Shown one piece after another: positions 35,311 to 44,556 of a DNA stretch of 48,490 bases. Where the stretch lies: positions 1-48,490 of the forward strand of contig JALOOL010000004.1 in assembly GCA_025454425.1 (NCBI GenBank). The letters run 5' to 3'. Each line of letters opens with the position of its first letter. The first letter of the stretch is position 1. Under the pieces are notes generated by a model that had not been told where the DNA came from, searched no databases, and saw only the letters and a list, made by a program, of their open reading frames with translations. The stretch is from Hydrococcus sp. Prado102 (GTDB lineage Bacteria > Cyanobacteriota > Cyanobacteriia > Cyanobacteriales > Microcystaceae). Made by a program: the position numbers and the translations under genes.

Positions 35311-36603
35311 TTATCGATTTTGTTTAAACTCTTGCGTAACTGCTTCCAAATCTTGTTTTAAATTGTCGATAGTAACATCGCGGCGATTAGTAATATCGGC
35401 TTGCAGTTGTTCTCGCCAAGCAGTAATTTTTTGTTTGCGATCGCTCAGACGTTGGCTAATGTAACTTCTATACTCAGACTTAGGATCGTCTAGCTTCAAG
35501 CTATTGATTGCTTGAGTAATATTAATCCATTCTCGATTGCTTTTTTGGGTGATGCAAATCCAGAGTTCGTTGCTGGCTTGAGTTAGCGTTATCCAAACTC
35601 GGTTTTGGTTTTGCGTACTGTTTATCCAATACCGATTGTATTCTGCCAAGCTTTGATTGCGTTGTTTGAAAATTTCTTGTAGTTCGCTAGCATTTCGCGC
35701 CGAAAAATACTCGCCGCCACCCGCATCGGCGACTGCTTTTAATTGTTTTTGAGCCTCGTTATTGACATCAAATCCAATGACGTTAACAATTACCTTGGCG
35801 TTAGAAGCGCGTAACCTTCTCGCTGCCGCTACGGGGTCGCTATCGCAAGTTTCTATGCCATCGGAAACGACATAGACGACATTTTGATTCGTTTCGCCAT
35901 CTTTAATTGCTAATTCCGACTCTAACTGCTTTAAGGTTGCTGCTATGGGAGTGTAGCCAGTTGGTTTAAAAGATTGAACGGCTTGGGTAAATTGAGATTT
36001 ATCTAACTGCGCCAACGGATAAACCGTTTCAATCCCCGCACAGGAAGCGGCTTTATCGGCAGCCGAGTTAGAACCTTTGTGACCGAAAACCGTTAACCCT
36101 ATATTAGTATTTTGCGGTAAGCCATCAACAAACTGCGCGATCGCAGACTTGGCAACTTCGCTTTTTTTGCTCCCTTTAACAGCCTCAGCCATCGAACCAG
36201 ACGAGTCTAAGGCGATTAAAACGTTTAATTGCTTCGATGAGGTAGAAGAATCTCCAGTTTCACCAGGCTTTGGCGCTTGTTTTAATTTAACTTCTACGGG
36301 TTGCAAACATTCTTGATAGTTTTCCCCATATTGAGCCAGTAATTCTTGATAATATGCTTCAGCGGCGACATTTGTATCATTCTGACTCAATAACTCGCTT
36401 GGTTGTTCTTGAGTAGCGACATTTGTATTATTCTGAGTCAATGATTCGCTTGGTTGTTCTTGAATAATGACTGGTGGTTTTTGTTCGGTTGTGAAGTCAG
36501 ATTGGCTTGTGGTTGTATTGTTTGGCGCGATCGCATTACAACCCGTCAAATTAGCAATAAAATAAAACGGTATTAAAATTACTAATCGGTTCAGTTGCTT
36601 CAT
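35311..36603 (-). CDS. vWA-domain lipoprotein with short Trp-Ile repeats
   Basis: About 430 residues. The second of two adjacent ATGs is better spaced from AGGAG. A lipoprotein signal ends in ANLTGC. A low-complexity linker holds two copies of a 16-residue unit (QEQPSESLTQNNTNVA). The vWA domain follows with a full metal-ion site (IALDSSGSMAEAV; PTGYTPIAATL; YVVSDGIETCDSDP). After it come four 11-residue units starting WIxxTQ (WINSTQNQNRV, WITLTQASNEL, WICITQKSNRE, WINITQAINSL) and a Lys/Arg-rich helical end. It is anchored outside the cytoplasmic membrane and likely binds another protein. The gene precedes the amylase by 3 bases. Function unknown. Confidence 0.85.
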   Translation of the reverse strand: MKQLNRLVILIPFYFIANLTGCNAIAPNNTTTSQSDFTTEQKPPVIIQEQPSESLTQNNTNVATQEQPSELLSQNDTNVAAEAYYQELLAQYGENYQECLQPVEVKLKQAPKPGETGDSSTSSKQLNVLIALDSSGSMAEAVKGSKKSEVAKSAIAQFVDGLPQNTNIGLTVFGHKGSNSAADKAASCAGIETVYPLAQLDKSQFTQAVQSFKPTGYTPIAATLKQLESELAIKDGETNQNVVYVVSDGIETCDSDPVAAARRLRASNAKVIVNVIGFDVNNEAQKQLKAVADAGGGEYFSARNASELQEIFKQRNQSLAEYNRYWINSTQNQNRVWITLTQASNELWICITQKSNREWINITQAINSLKLDDPKSEYRSYISQRLSDRKQKITAWREQLQADITNRRDVTIDNLKQDLEAVTQEFKQNR

Positions 36604-36725
36604 CATTTCTCCTCAACATTTCTCCATCAATTGTGAATAGTGCGAGTAGAACGCAAATTTTTTAACTTTCTAAGCCGAGATCTCTACAAAACTCGTATAT
36701 ACAACGAAATACTTATCCGATTAGT

Positions 36726-37616
36726 TTATCGCAAGGCAGCACAAATAAGAAAGATGGAAACGATTTTCATCCATTGACGAGTGCCAAAATATTGACAGGA
36801 AAAAGAGGCGATTTTTGCAGATAAGGTAAGCGCTTTCACAAAATCATTGTGAAGAATATAATGACAAAACGCCCCGTGAAAAATATCTCCAGCGCCTAAA
36901 GTATCGACCGCTTTCACAACCGGAATTTCTATTTCTCCTTTTTCTCCCCGACTCAGATATTGAATCGGGCGATCGCCTTGCGTAATGGCAATGTGAGGAA
37001 TTCCGATTTCTTGAAGATAACTAACAACATCTGTTTGATTTTTGCAATTAGGAGGATAAAAATTGTCCGAACAAATTGCATAATCGACATAAGGCAAAAT
37101 ACTTTCAAATCCTTCTTTCCAACTGCCGCCATCGATGACTATGGGAATATTTTTTGCTTTTGCTCGCTTCGCGATCGGGTAACTAATTTGCATCTGATGT
37201 CCGTCAATTAAAATTATCGAAACTTCCTCTAAGATATCTGATGGAATTTGTTCGGGAGTGGCTTGAAATTTAGTGGCATTAACAGAAATAACTGCTCTTT
37301 CTCCTGTGCCTTGAGTAACGATAATCGAAGAAACAGAAGGTAATTCAAAACGATTGGGAGCTAAATCGATAATTTTAATTGCATAAGTTTCTAAATCGGA
37401 GCGAACAATTTGACTCATTGGATGAATGCCGATCGCACTTAATAAAGTAGCGCGATCGCCCAGATGACTAAAAGTTACAGCAGCATTAGTTGCAGGGCCG
37501 CCAGCCGCGATCGTTTGGTCTAGGGCTACTATTTTTTGGTTGGGTTCTGGAATATTTTTAGTTAAATAAATTAAATCTAAGGTTGACAAACCGATAAAAA
37601 GTCCAAAACTTTTCAT
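36726..37616 (-). CDS. PfkB-family sugar kinase
   Basis: 296 residues with both family signatures: AAGGPATNAAVTFSHLGDRA near the N-terminus and VVKAVDTLGAGDIFHGAFC with the catalytic Asp in GAGD. It phosphorylates a sugar, but the sugar is not obvious; ribokinase-like enzymes act on ribose, 2-keto-3-deoxygluconate and others. eda 3.2 kb away on the same strand makes 2-keto-3-deoxygluconate a candidate. The last 15 residues (MKIVSIFLICAALR) look less like the family. Confidence 0.85.
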   Translation of the reverse strand: MKSFGLFIGLSTLDLIYLTKNIPEPNQKIVALDQTIAAGGPATNAAVTFSHLGDRATLLSAIGIHPMSQIVRSDLETYAIKIIDLAPNRFELPSVSSIIVTQGTGERAVISVNATKFQATPEQIPSDILEEVSIILIDGHQMQISYPIAKRAKAKNIPIVIDGGSWKEGFESILPYVDYAICSDNFYPPNCKNQTDVVSYLQEIGIPHIAITQGDRPIQYLSRGEKGEIEIPVVKAVDTLGAGDIFHGAFCHYILHNDFVKALTLSAKIASFSCQYFGTRQWMKIVSIFLICAALR

Positions 37617-38018
37617 ATTATTAATAGCTTAATTTCTCAGCTTTGGTATTGTGCGATCGCCTCTGCAATCTTAATCTTTTAGCGATAGTTTTTAAATCGC
37701 TTGCTTAATATATCGCTTGTATGCTAAAAATTTATCCTACAATTTTTAAGCTCATTTTAAGATTTACTCGCTTGACAATTTTACGATCGCGATCGCTTCA
37801 ACTAACTTAATCTTGCTCGGTAATTTTACCGAGAATTTGAGACTTTTAAATTTTCTTTCCGTAAAAACATCGATGCGATCGATTTATATTTAGCGTAAAT
37901 TATCAATTAGCAATCTCGTGTCTTTATAAATCTATTTTATATTTGCTAATCTCTTTTTTGACATTTTCTAAGGTATCTTAGCAACGCGATCGCTCATTTT
38001 TAGCAAAAGGAGGAAATA
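37617..38018. other. Intergenic spacer, 402 bases, with an inverted repeat
   Basis: Divergent promoter region for the PfkB kinase and the CAP/RTX gene. It contains several HIP1-type sites and one perfect short inverted repeat, CTCGGTAA-TT-TTACCGAG at 37816-37833, a possible operator. No open frame of coding character. Confidence 0.5.
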
Positions 38019-39071
38019 ATGGCTCTATTAAATGCAGATAAATTTGACCAAAGAATCCTCGAACTTGTCAACCAAGAAAGATCCAAGCAAAATCTGAAAC
38101 CATTAATCCTCGTTCAGGAGTTAGATACTGCCGCAGACGGTCACTCAAATCGCATGGCAAGCGGCGATTTTTTCAGTCATACCGATCCCAAAGATGGTTC
38201 GAGTGCAGGTAATCGAATCGAGAAAAATAACTATCAGTGGAAGACTTGGGGAGAAAACATTGCCGCAGGTTATTCATCTCCAGAATCGGTCATGCAGGGA
38301 TGGATGAATAGTTCGGGTCATCGTGCCAATATTCTCAATCCTAACTTCACTCATCTGGGTGTAGGATATTCTTATTTAGCTAGTGACAGCGGAAGCGTCA
38401 ACTATCAACACTACTGGACTCAAGTATTCGGTGCGGGAGATTCCAATCCTGGGACTTATGTAGCGCAGACAACCTCGTCTAATTCTCCTGTCGCTTCTTC
38501 TGGAGAACTCAAAGGTACAAGCGGAAACAACAACCTCACTGGTAATGATTCCAATCAAACCATTTACGGTTACGCAGGAAATGACACTCTCCGAGGCGGA
38601 GGCGGTAACGATAAGATCTTTGGAGGTTCGGGGAGCGATCGCGGTTACGGCGACGCAGGCAACGACACTCTTTTTGGCGGTACGGGGAAAGATACGCTAA
38701 CGGGTGGAGATGGTCGAGATTTTCTTATAGGGGTTTCTTCTGACTCGCAACAAGGATCGGGTAAAGGCGAGATCGATACTTTAGTAGGCGGTGCGGGTGC
38801 TGATACTTTTAGGTTGGGCGATCGCGATCGCGCCTATTATAATGACGGTCGGGATAATACACTAGGACAGGCAGACTATGCTCTCATTCAAGACTACGAT
38901 CGCTCTGCGGGAGATGTCATACAGGTTTGGGGAAGTACAACAAATTACTGGTTGGGAACGGTTCCACAGGGATTACCCGCAGGGACGGCAATTTTTCTAA
39001 AAACGTCGGGTCAAGACGAACTGATTGCAGTGGTGCAAAATACTAATAATATTTCGCTTAGTGGGACTTAG
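38019..39071 (+). CDS. CAP-domain protein with RTX calcium-binding repeats
   Basis: 350 residues. Residues 8-140 form a CAP/SCP domain: LELVNQERSKQNLKPLIL, GDFFSHTDPKDGSS, TWGENIAAGYSSPESVMQGW, SSGHRANILNPNFTHLGVGY. A Ser/Thr linker leads to RTX nonapeptides (about 175-245): GYAGNDTLRGGGGNDKIFGG and GDAGNDTLFGGTGKDTLTGG. There is no N-terminal signal peptide, as expected for RTX proteins exported by a type I system through the C-terminus. The ribosome site AAAGGAGG is very strong. Role unknown; CAP domains occur in secreted toxins, proteases and binding proteins. Confidence 0.92.
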   Translation: MALLNADKFDQRILELVNQERSKQNLKPLILVQELDTAADGHSNRMASGDFFSHTDPKDGSSAGNRIEKNNYQWKTWGENIAAGYSSPESVMQGWMNSSGHRANILNPNFTHLGVGYSYLASDSGSVNYQHYWTQVFGAGDSNPGTYVAQTTSSNSPVASSGELKGTSGNNNLTGNDSNQTIYGYAGNDTLRGGGGNDKIFGGSGSDRGYGDAGNDTLFGGTGKDTLTGGDGRDFLIGVSSDSQQGSGKGEIDTLVGGAGADTFRLGDRDRAYYNDGRDNTLGQADYALIQDYDRSAGDVIQVWGSTTNYWLGTVPQGLPAGTAIFLKTSGQDELIAVVQNTNNISLSGT

Positions 39072-39158
39072 CTCGTACTTGTGGGTTATTAGTAAAATTG
39101 ATTTGCGATCGCATTACTTCTAAACCAATGTTAAGGCTGGGAAGATTTTAGTTAAAAA

Positions 39159-39908
39159 TTAGAGAATCGATTGGTAATTGCTAATTTTTAAGTTTAAATC
39201 TCCCTCGATCGCAACAGTAGCAATGTAATCGACAGCAGGGATAAAAGAATGTAAGTGCCACCTAGCGGCTGCTTGAGAGTCGCCATCGAGAGCGAGTAGG
39301 CGTACTGGTTCCCCCGGCTCTAACGATACTTCTGGAGCCTCTAAAGAGCCTGCCAAGCCGTCTCCGGTGGCTTTTAGATATGCCTCCTTTGCCGTCCAAC
39401 CTCGAAAGAAGGCGGCGATTCTTTCGTCCTCTGGTAGAGAGTCAATAATCGCCGATTCTTGAGTTGAAAAAAAACGCTGCGCAATCTTTTGCACGTCATC
39501 GATCGCGCGAAGATATTCTAAGTCAACACCGATAGCGCGATCGCAACTAAACCCATACAAAGCTAGATCTTGTGAATGAGATACGTTAAATCGCAATTGC
39601 TCTGCACCACAACTATCTGCTAATTTGGGTTTGCCGCGACTACTGTACTCGAATTCTACGCGATCGGGTTTGATATTTAAATAGCGTCCTAAAATCGTTC
39701 GCAATCCGCCGCGACTGACAATAAAGCGATTGCGATGCAACTCAAAATAAAATCGCTCTGCTCTGGCTCGTTCGTCGGGAGATAAAATTGTGGCAAGTTC
39801 TCTAACTCTTTCTATGGGTACGTCTAAATTAGCAAGCCACAGATGTACTTCATTATAAGAGGGAGAGCAGAGATTAGAGGGAGGAAGTTGGAAGTTAGAA
39901 TCGTTCAC
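39159..39908 (-). CDS. 4'-phosphopantetheinyl transferase, Sfp type
   Basis: 249 residues. It transfers phosphopantetheine from CoA to carrier proteins of fatty-acid, polyketide or peptide synthases. Motifs: LRFNVSHSQDLALYGFSCDR, AIGVDLEYLRAID with the Mg-binding Asp and Glu, and FFRGWTAKEAYLKATGDGL. The start is GTG at 39908; the first 18 codons are low in complexity. It follows the pseudo-caspase gene by 3 bases. Confidence 0.92.
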   Translation of the reverse strand: MNDSNFQLPPSNLCSPSYNEVHLWLANLDVPIERVRELATILSPDERARAERFYFELHRNRFIVSRGGLRTILGRYLNIKPDRVEFEYSSRGKPKLADSCGAEQLRFNVSHSQDLALYGFSCDRAIGVDLEYLRAIDDVQKIAQRFFSTQESAIIDSLPEDERIAAFFRGWTAKEAYLKATGDGLAGSLEAPEVSLEPGEPVRLLALDGDSQAAARWHLHSFIPAVDYIATVAIEGDLNLKISNYQSIL

Positions 39909-39911
39909 TGG

Positions 39912-41627
39912 TCAGTCTTTTTCGCCTAGTTCTAAATGCCATTGCGCGATCGCTTTCTGTGCGTCTCTGTATAAATAAGAGTCTGGTTCGATTAATTTAG
40001 CGGTTGCGATCGCTTGCCGAATTTCCCGTTGCGCGGCGCGAGAAATAGCGAGGAAATAAATTTTTTGGTTCCAATTATTCATAAATTGACGCGCTTCTAT
40101 GTAGTTAGGTTGAGAAGGATGTATTTGACGAACTAGTGCGATCGCTTTTGCGTAGGATGAAGCTTGTTCGGGATCGATTAATTTCTTCGCAGTTGCAATT
40201 ACATCTTGGTTGACGTTTTGTTGTTTTTGCAAGTTTTCCCAGAGTTGAATTTTTTGCAAAGCGGTTTGATAAAGGATAGCGCGATCGCGAGGGACTAATT
40301 GTGCTGCTGCGATCGCACCCGAAAAATCTCCCGTTCTTGCCCGTCCTTCGGCGATATCTAAAATAATCTGGCTCCAGCGCTCGATATCTTTTTGCGCGTC
40401 TTGATAGGCAGGCGTATTTAATTTTAACTCGCGCGAGGTTCCAATCGCTTTGTTGAAATCCGAGGCTTGATTGTTTTTAAGTACCATTCTGGCGCGATTT
40501 AAAATGTCTTGCTCGCTTGCATAAGGGGGGACAGAGAGGGGTAAAGGGGATGAAAGGGGATTTGGTTTTTGCTTCAAAGTGTCGGGTTCCAACAGTTTTG
40601 GGGAACGATTGGGGATAGCGGTTGGAATTGGGCGATCCGTTTGCAAAAGTTTATAAATTGCGATGGTGAGAAGGAAAGATAAGATCAGACTAAAACCCAA
40701 ACCCGAAAAAAACCATTGAAAAGGACGAAGTTGGCGTACAGGAGGAGATTGCCTTTCACTGGCGCGTTTTTGAGGAGGAGTAATTGCAGGTGTAGGAGGC
40801 GATACAGGGAGCGGCACTTTTGGCAGGGCAACTATAGTAGTGCGATCGCCTCTATCTAAGTCAGTTTTTATGCGATCGCTAATCTTAACAGCAGAACTGC
40901 CGATCGATACAGATACACTGGCACGAGAAGGATTTAATAAAAGTAGTTGGCTAATTTCTGGAGCAGGACTGACAACACTAAGAACTTGAGAGCATTGTCC
41001 TTGTAGAAGGTTAGATTCCCAAAGGCGATCGCGCAAATATTGTTCTAATTTGCTCAGAGTAATAGTTTGACGATAGTAACGCAAAGCTTCGATGAGGGCA
41101 ACGGCAAACATACTTTGCTCGGTTTGCTTGGATTGCACCGACAAAATTAAAGAAATTTTCATCTGTTTTGCCAGGGCGATCGCTTGTTGTCCGATTCTCA
41201 TTGGAGTAAGTTTATTGAGATCGAGAAAAACGATTATTTGTCCGGTGGTTTGTTTTTGTAGCAATTCAAAGAGCGATCGCAATGCAATTCCCGTTCCCAC
41301 AACATCGTCAGGATTGCCATCGATAGGCAACAAAAAATCTTCCCCTTGATAATTTATCCCGTAACCGCTAAAGAAAAACCAAAGCGAAGAAGATGAGCGA
41401 GTATTTTCCTTCTTTAACCAAGCAAGTAAATTTTCTCGATTGGGATAGGTAGATAGGTCGTCTAAACCAGGAGATGTATCGGTCAATAATAAAGACTGTC
41501 TAAAAGAAGTTTTTGCCTCCTCTATTAAAAATCGAGCGAAAACTTGCGCGTCAGCGACAGCGTAACGCAAAGGCGCAAGAAAATGATAGCGATCGATCCC
41601 GATAGCAATACATTGAAAGTTTTCCAT
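39912..41627 (-). CDS. Pseudo-orthocaspase (inactive caspase-like protein) with membrane segment
   Basis: 571 residues from the ATG at 41627. The N-terminal 230 residues have the caspase p20 fold (QCIAIGIDRYHFLAPLRYAVADA; SLWFFFSGYGIN; QIIVFLDLNKL). Both catalytic residues are replaced: the His of SGHG is Tyr89 and the Cys of LDAC is Asn138, so it cannot be a protease by the normal mechanism. A Pro-rich linker follows, then one membrane helix (WFFSGLGFSLILSFLLTIAIY) and a C-terminal array of helical, TPR-like units with YxxAxxxIxxW-type motifs. It probably acts as a scaffold or regulator. It is directly upstream of the phosphopantetheinyl transferase gene. Confidence 0.85.
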   Translation of the reverse strand: MENFQCIAIGIDRYHFLAPLRYAVADAQVFARFLIEEAKTSFRQSLLLTDTSPGLDDLSTYPNRENLLAWLKKENTRSSSSLWFFFSGYGINYQGEDFLLPIDGNPDDVVGTGIALRSLFELLQKQTTGQIIVFLDLNKLTPMRIGQQAIALAKQMKISLILSVQSKQTEQSMFAVALIEALRYYRQTITLSKLEQYLRDRLWESNLLQGQCSQVLSVVSPAPEISQLLLLNPSRASVSVSIGSSAVKISDRIKTDLDRGDRTTIVALPKVPLPVSPPTPAITPPQKRASERQSPPVRQLRPFQWFFSGLGFSLILSFLLTIAIYKLLQTDRPIPTAIPNRSPKLLEPDTLKQKPNPLSSPLPLSVPPYASEQDILNRARMVLKNNQASDFNKAIGTSRELKLNTPAYQDAQKDIERWSQIILDIAEGRARTGDFSGAIAAAQLVPRDRAILYQTALQKIQLWENLQKQQNVNQDVIATAKKLIDPEQASSYAKAIALVRQIHPSQPNYIEARQFMNNWNQKIYFLAISRAAQREIRQAIATAKLIEPDSYLYRDAQKAIAQWHLELGEKD

Positions 41628-41695
41628 CTGACAAACGCACTCCACACCGCCTAAAATAATAAAGCTGTCAATTTGAAAAATATAAAGTAGTAACT

Positions 41696-41872
41696 ATGGC
41701 ATGTCCTAAAAAGAAAACCTCAAAATCAAAACGCGACCAGCGCAGAGCGCACTGGAGAAACCAAGCTGCTAAAGAAGCGCAAAAAGCACTCTCCCTCGGC
41801 AAATCGATTTTGACCGGACGTTCTACCTTTGTCTATCCTCAAGATGAAGACGAAGAAGAGGAGAACGAATAA
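41696..41872 (+). CDS. rpmF: 50S ribosomal protein L32 (bL32)
   Basis: 58 residues: [20 protein letters not shown], then [19 protein letters not shown] and a Glu-rich tail. This is the cyanobacterial L32 form, of normal length. It is divergent from the pseudo-caspase gene. Confidence 0.97.
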   Translation: MACPKKKTSKSKRDQRRAHWRNQAAKEAQKALSLGKSILTGRSTFVYPQDEDEEEENE

Positions 41873-41900
41873 AGTAATTAGGGATTGGGCATTAGGGAAG

Positions 41901-41928
41901 TCGAAAGTCGAAAGTCGAAAGTCGAAAG
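41901..41928. repeat. Four tandem 7-base repeats
   Basis: Four exact copies of TCGAAAG lie in the spacer between rpmF and the sulfite-oxidase-like gene. A simple-sequence repeat with no known role. Confidence 0.85.
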
Positions 41929-42108
41929 TCGGAAATATAAGACAAGGGAGACTCTTGAGGACAAGGAAGAAGTTATATATTAAGTTTTGTTTTCCTATTC
42001 CCTATTGCCTATTCCCTTTCCCCTTTCCCCAAACGAAGTTGTTACCCAGTCACCATATTCAGTTGACCTAAAAGTAGTTTTGTTCGTTCCGCTTACTATT
42101 TAAGAGTT

Positions 42109-42705
42109 ATGCTAGGGAAATTCTTTAAAAAACCAGAAGCAGCAGAAAGCGATCGCACTCCCCCCGGTCAATATCTAACAAATGGTTTTCCCGTTTTAAC
42201 CTACGGAGATACGCCCCAAATTAGTACCGATAACTGGCAGTTTCGAGTTTGGGGTTTGGCTAAACCAAAGACTTTTAGCTGGTCGGATTTTATGCAAATG
42301 CCCCAGCATGAATTTACCAAAGACTTTCACTGCGTCACTCGTTGGTCGAAGCTGGACGTACAATGGACGGGAATCAAAGTTACCGACTTCATGCAGCTAG
42401 TCGAACTCGATCCCAAAGCGACTCATGTTGTCCAACATTGCTACGGCGGATATACGACTAATCTGCCGCTAGAAGACTTTGTAAGAGAAGAGAATTTCTT
42501 TGCTCATCAATTATTTGGCGAACTGCTTCCACCCGACCACGGCGGCCCGATGCGATCCGTCGTTCCCCACCTTTATGCTTGGAAAAGTGCCAAATGGATT
42601 AATGGTTTAGAATTTCTCGATCGCGACGAACCTGGTTTCTGGGAACGCAACGGCTATCATCGACGCGGCGACCCTTGGAAGGAAGAACGTTATGGGGGAT
42701 ATTAA
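42109..42705 (+). CDS. Sulfite-oxidase-like molybdopterin oxidoreductase
   Basis: 198 residues with the molybdopterin-binding fold: FRVWGLAKPKTFSWSDFMQM, KDFHCVTRWSKLDVQWTGI with the molybdenum Cys, HVVQHCYGGYTTNLPLED, and GGPMRSVVPHLYAWKSAKW leading to the closing WINGLEFLDRDEPGFWERNG. There is no signal peptide or second domain, so it is a short, cytosolic member of the YedY-like family. Substrate unknown. Confidence 0.92.
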   Translation: MLGKFFKKPEAAESDRTPPGQYLTNGFPVLTYGDTPQISTDNWQFRVWGLAKPKTFSWSDFMQMPQHEFTKDFHCVTRWSKLDVQWTGIKVTDFMQLVELDPKATHVVQHCYGGYTTNLPLEDFVREENFFAHQLFGELLPPDHGGPMRSVVPHLYAWKSAKWINGLEFLDRDEPGFWERNGYHRRGDPWKEERYGGY

Positions 42706-42711
42706 GGGAAA

Positions 42712-42774
42712 GACAAGGTAGACAAGGAGGACAAGGAGGACAAGGAGGACAAGGGAGACAAGGTAGACAAGGGA
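42712..42774. repeat. Seven tandem 9-base repeats
   Basis: Seven copies of GACAAGGxx lie just after the sulfite-oxidase-like stop. They are purine-only apart from one C per unit. A minisatellite of the kind common in cyanobacterial spacers. Confidence 0.85.
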
Positions 42775-42891
42775 GAAAGATCTATGCAAAGTTTACCCTT
42801 TATTTTTTACCCTTTCCCCATTTCCCTTTCCCTTTTACTTTTTGAACTTTGAACTATATTCCCTTTCCCAAATAAGAGTAAGAAGTTTGAT

Positions 42892-44151
42892 TTACTCGAT
42901 AACCAAATCTTCTCTCACGGTTAATCTCAAATCGGTTGCGGGTTCGACGACGATTAGTTCTGCTTTGTTATCGCCGAGAAACTGAGGAATCAGAGTTGCT
43001 AAAACACCCGCACCAGCGCCGAGTAAAAGTTCTTCAGTTGCGATCGCTTTATCTCCCGTAATCCCAGAAATGGCAGCCGCCGCCGCAGTCCCAATAGCCG
43101 CATTTCTGGCAAGTTTGCCGACATCGATGCCTCGACTGACTGTTTCTGTCTCGCTAACAACCCCAGAAGTCGCATTGATGTCCAAAGTTGTTTCGTCGGG
43201 TAATATCAACTCCTGGGCGACAAATCGAGTACCGCCGTTAGCGGGTTGTAATTCTCCGGTAATTTTAGACCCTGCCGGAATAAGCACGGTTCCGTTAGCT
43301 TTCTCGATATTTCTGGCGACAGTTAGCGTAACGTCGAGAGATTCATCTTTCATCAAGAGAATTTTTTCTTTTTCGTAGGAAACCGGAATTTTAGTTCCTG
43401 CTGGTATGACGGCAGTTTCGTCAATGGGTTCTTCATCAATTGGGCGATCGTCTATGCTAGAAACAATATAAGAAGATTGAATTCGTGGCGCTTGTCCTTC
43501 GCTAACTAACGCTTGATAGATGAAAGCAGCAACGTCGGCGCGGGTTGCATTGCGATTGGGATTGAGTTGCGAGAGGTTAGGATAGTTGACTACCATTTGT
43601 CTTGAAGTTGCAGCAGCGATGGGGGCGCGAGCAAAGTTAGAAATGCGATCGCGATCGTCGTAGCGATCGAGTAAGGTAGTTACGTTATCGTTTGCCCTAT
43701 ACCTCAATCCATTGGAAAGAGAAACGAGAACTTGCTCTCGCGGAATATTTTGGTTAGGACTAAATACTCTACCGGGATAGCCCGATAAAAATCCGGTTCT
43801 ATAAGCATCTCTAATCGCCCCATTTGCCCAATAATTAGCAGGAACGTCTACAAAACTTGCTTCGCTACGAACGTCCGCTTTTTGGAAGGCTTTTGTTACC
43901 ATTGCAGCGAATTGTGCGCGAGTTACGGGCGCATCGGGTTGAAAGGTTCCATCGGGAAAACCTGCAATAATATTTTTTCTTACTAAATCGTTAATAAATT
44001 TAGCTGCCCAATAGTTTTGAGATACGTCAGCAAATCGATTGGTTTGTGCGACAGCAGGTGCTTGAAAAGCTAGAGGAATAATGGTTCCGCTGCCGAGGCT
44101 GAGAGTTAAAAATAGAGCAGTTGTGGCTTTTAAACTGTTTAATTTAGACAT
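42892..44151 (-). CDS. SLH-domain outer-surface protein
   Basis: 419 residues. A signal peptide (LFLTLSLGSGTIIPLAFQAPAVA) is followed by three SLH repeats (about 40-215: NRFADVSQNYWAAKFINDLV, SFVDVPANYWANGAIRDAYR, IAAATSRQMVVNYP). After them comes a conserved C-terminal part (about 245-419) with IPAGTKIPVSYEKEKILL, VLIPAGSKITGELQPANGG and a Gly/Ala-rich hydrophobic stretch. SLH domains bind peptidoglycan-linked polymers. The C-terminal domain is found in other cyanobacterial SLH proteins but has no known function that I can name. Confidence 0.88.
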   Translation of the reverse strand: MSKLNSLKATTALFLTLSLGSGTIIPLAFQAPAVAQTNRFADVSQNYWAAKFINDLVRKNIIAGFPDGTFQPDAPVTRAQFAAMVTKAFQKADVRSEASFVDVPANYWANGAIRDAYRTGFLSGYPGRVFSPNQNIPREQVLVSLSNGLRYRANDNVTTLLDRYDDRDRISNFARAPIAAATSRQMVVNYPNLSQLNPNRNATRADVAAFIYQALVSEGQAPRIQSSYIVSSIDDRPIDEEPIDETAVIPAGTKIPVSYEKEKILLMKDESLDVTLTVARNIEKANGTVLIPAGSKITGELQPANGGTRFVAQELILPDETTLDINATSGVVSETETVSRGIDVGKLARNAAIGTAAAAAISGITGDKAIATEELLLGAGAGVLATLIPQFLGDNKAELIVVEPATDLRLTVREDLVIE

Positions 44152-44477
44152 CTTTTTGATTACTATTGCATTTCTTCTAATAGCTTATTCAATTGGTTAA
44201 TTGGATGTCAGTCCCGTCTAAAGTAGAAAAATATCGTCAATATTTTCTCAGAATAATTATTCAAAAGCGAAAATCATAGAATTAAGTAGAAAATGATGGA
44301 ACAAAAGATTTGCGATCGAGCTTATTTCAGGCTCAATTAATCCGCCAAAGAATTAATTACTTGGCTCATATAGGAAGTCGGTTTAAACTGAGATCTTGCA
44401 CCATTCTCAACAAGGTTTGAGAAACCAGATCGCTCGACGAAAAACTAGGGGTTTTACCCGAAGTAATGAGATACTTC

Positions 44478-44510
44478 GTAGGTTGGGTTTCGTCCCTCAA
44501 CCCAACCTAC
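44478..44510. repeat. GTAGGTTGGGTT inverted repeat
   Basis: GTAGGTTGGGTT (44478-44489) pairs perfectly with AACCCAACCTAC (44499-44510) around a 9-base loop. It is a familiar dispersed palindrome in cyanobacterial genomes. Confidence 0.85.
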
Positions 44511-44556
44511 ATTTTATTAATACTGAAATACTTAATCAGTCGTATGAAGACGACTT

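Noticed and set aside
41829-42071. Plus-strand frame overlapping the end of rpmF
   Set aside because: It reads through the tandem repeats and T/C-rich spacer; composition is low-complexity and rpmF is certain in another frame.
42607-42789. Minus-strand 60-residue frame rich in Leu and Val
   Set aside because: It is the 9-base minisatellite read in reverse, giving a periodic hydrophobic peptide with no other support.
44350-44460. Possible protein remnant on the minus strand in the long spacer
   Set aside because: Two short protein-like stretches in different frames, each ended by stops within about 30 codons; no recognisable family.
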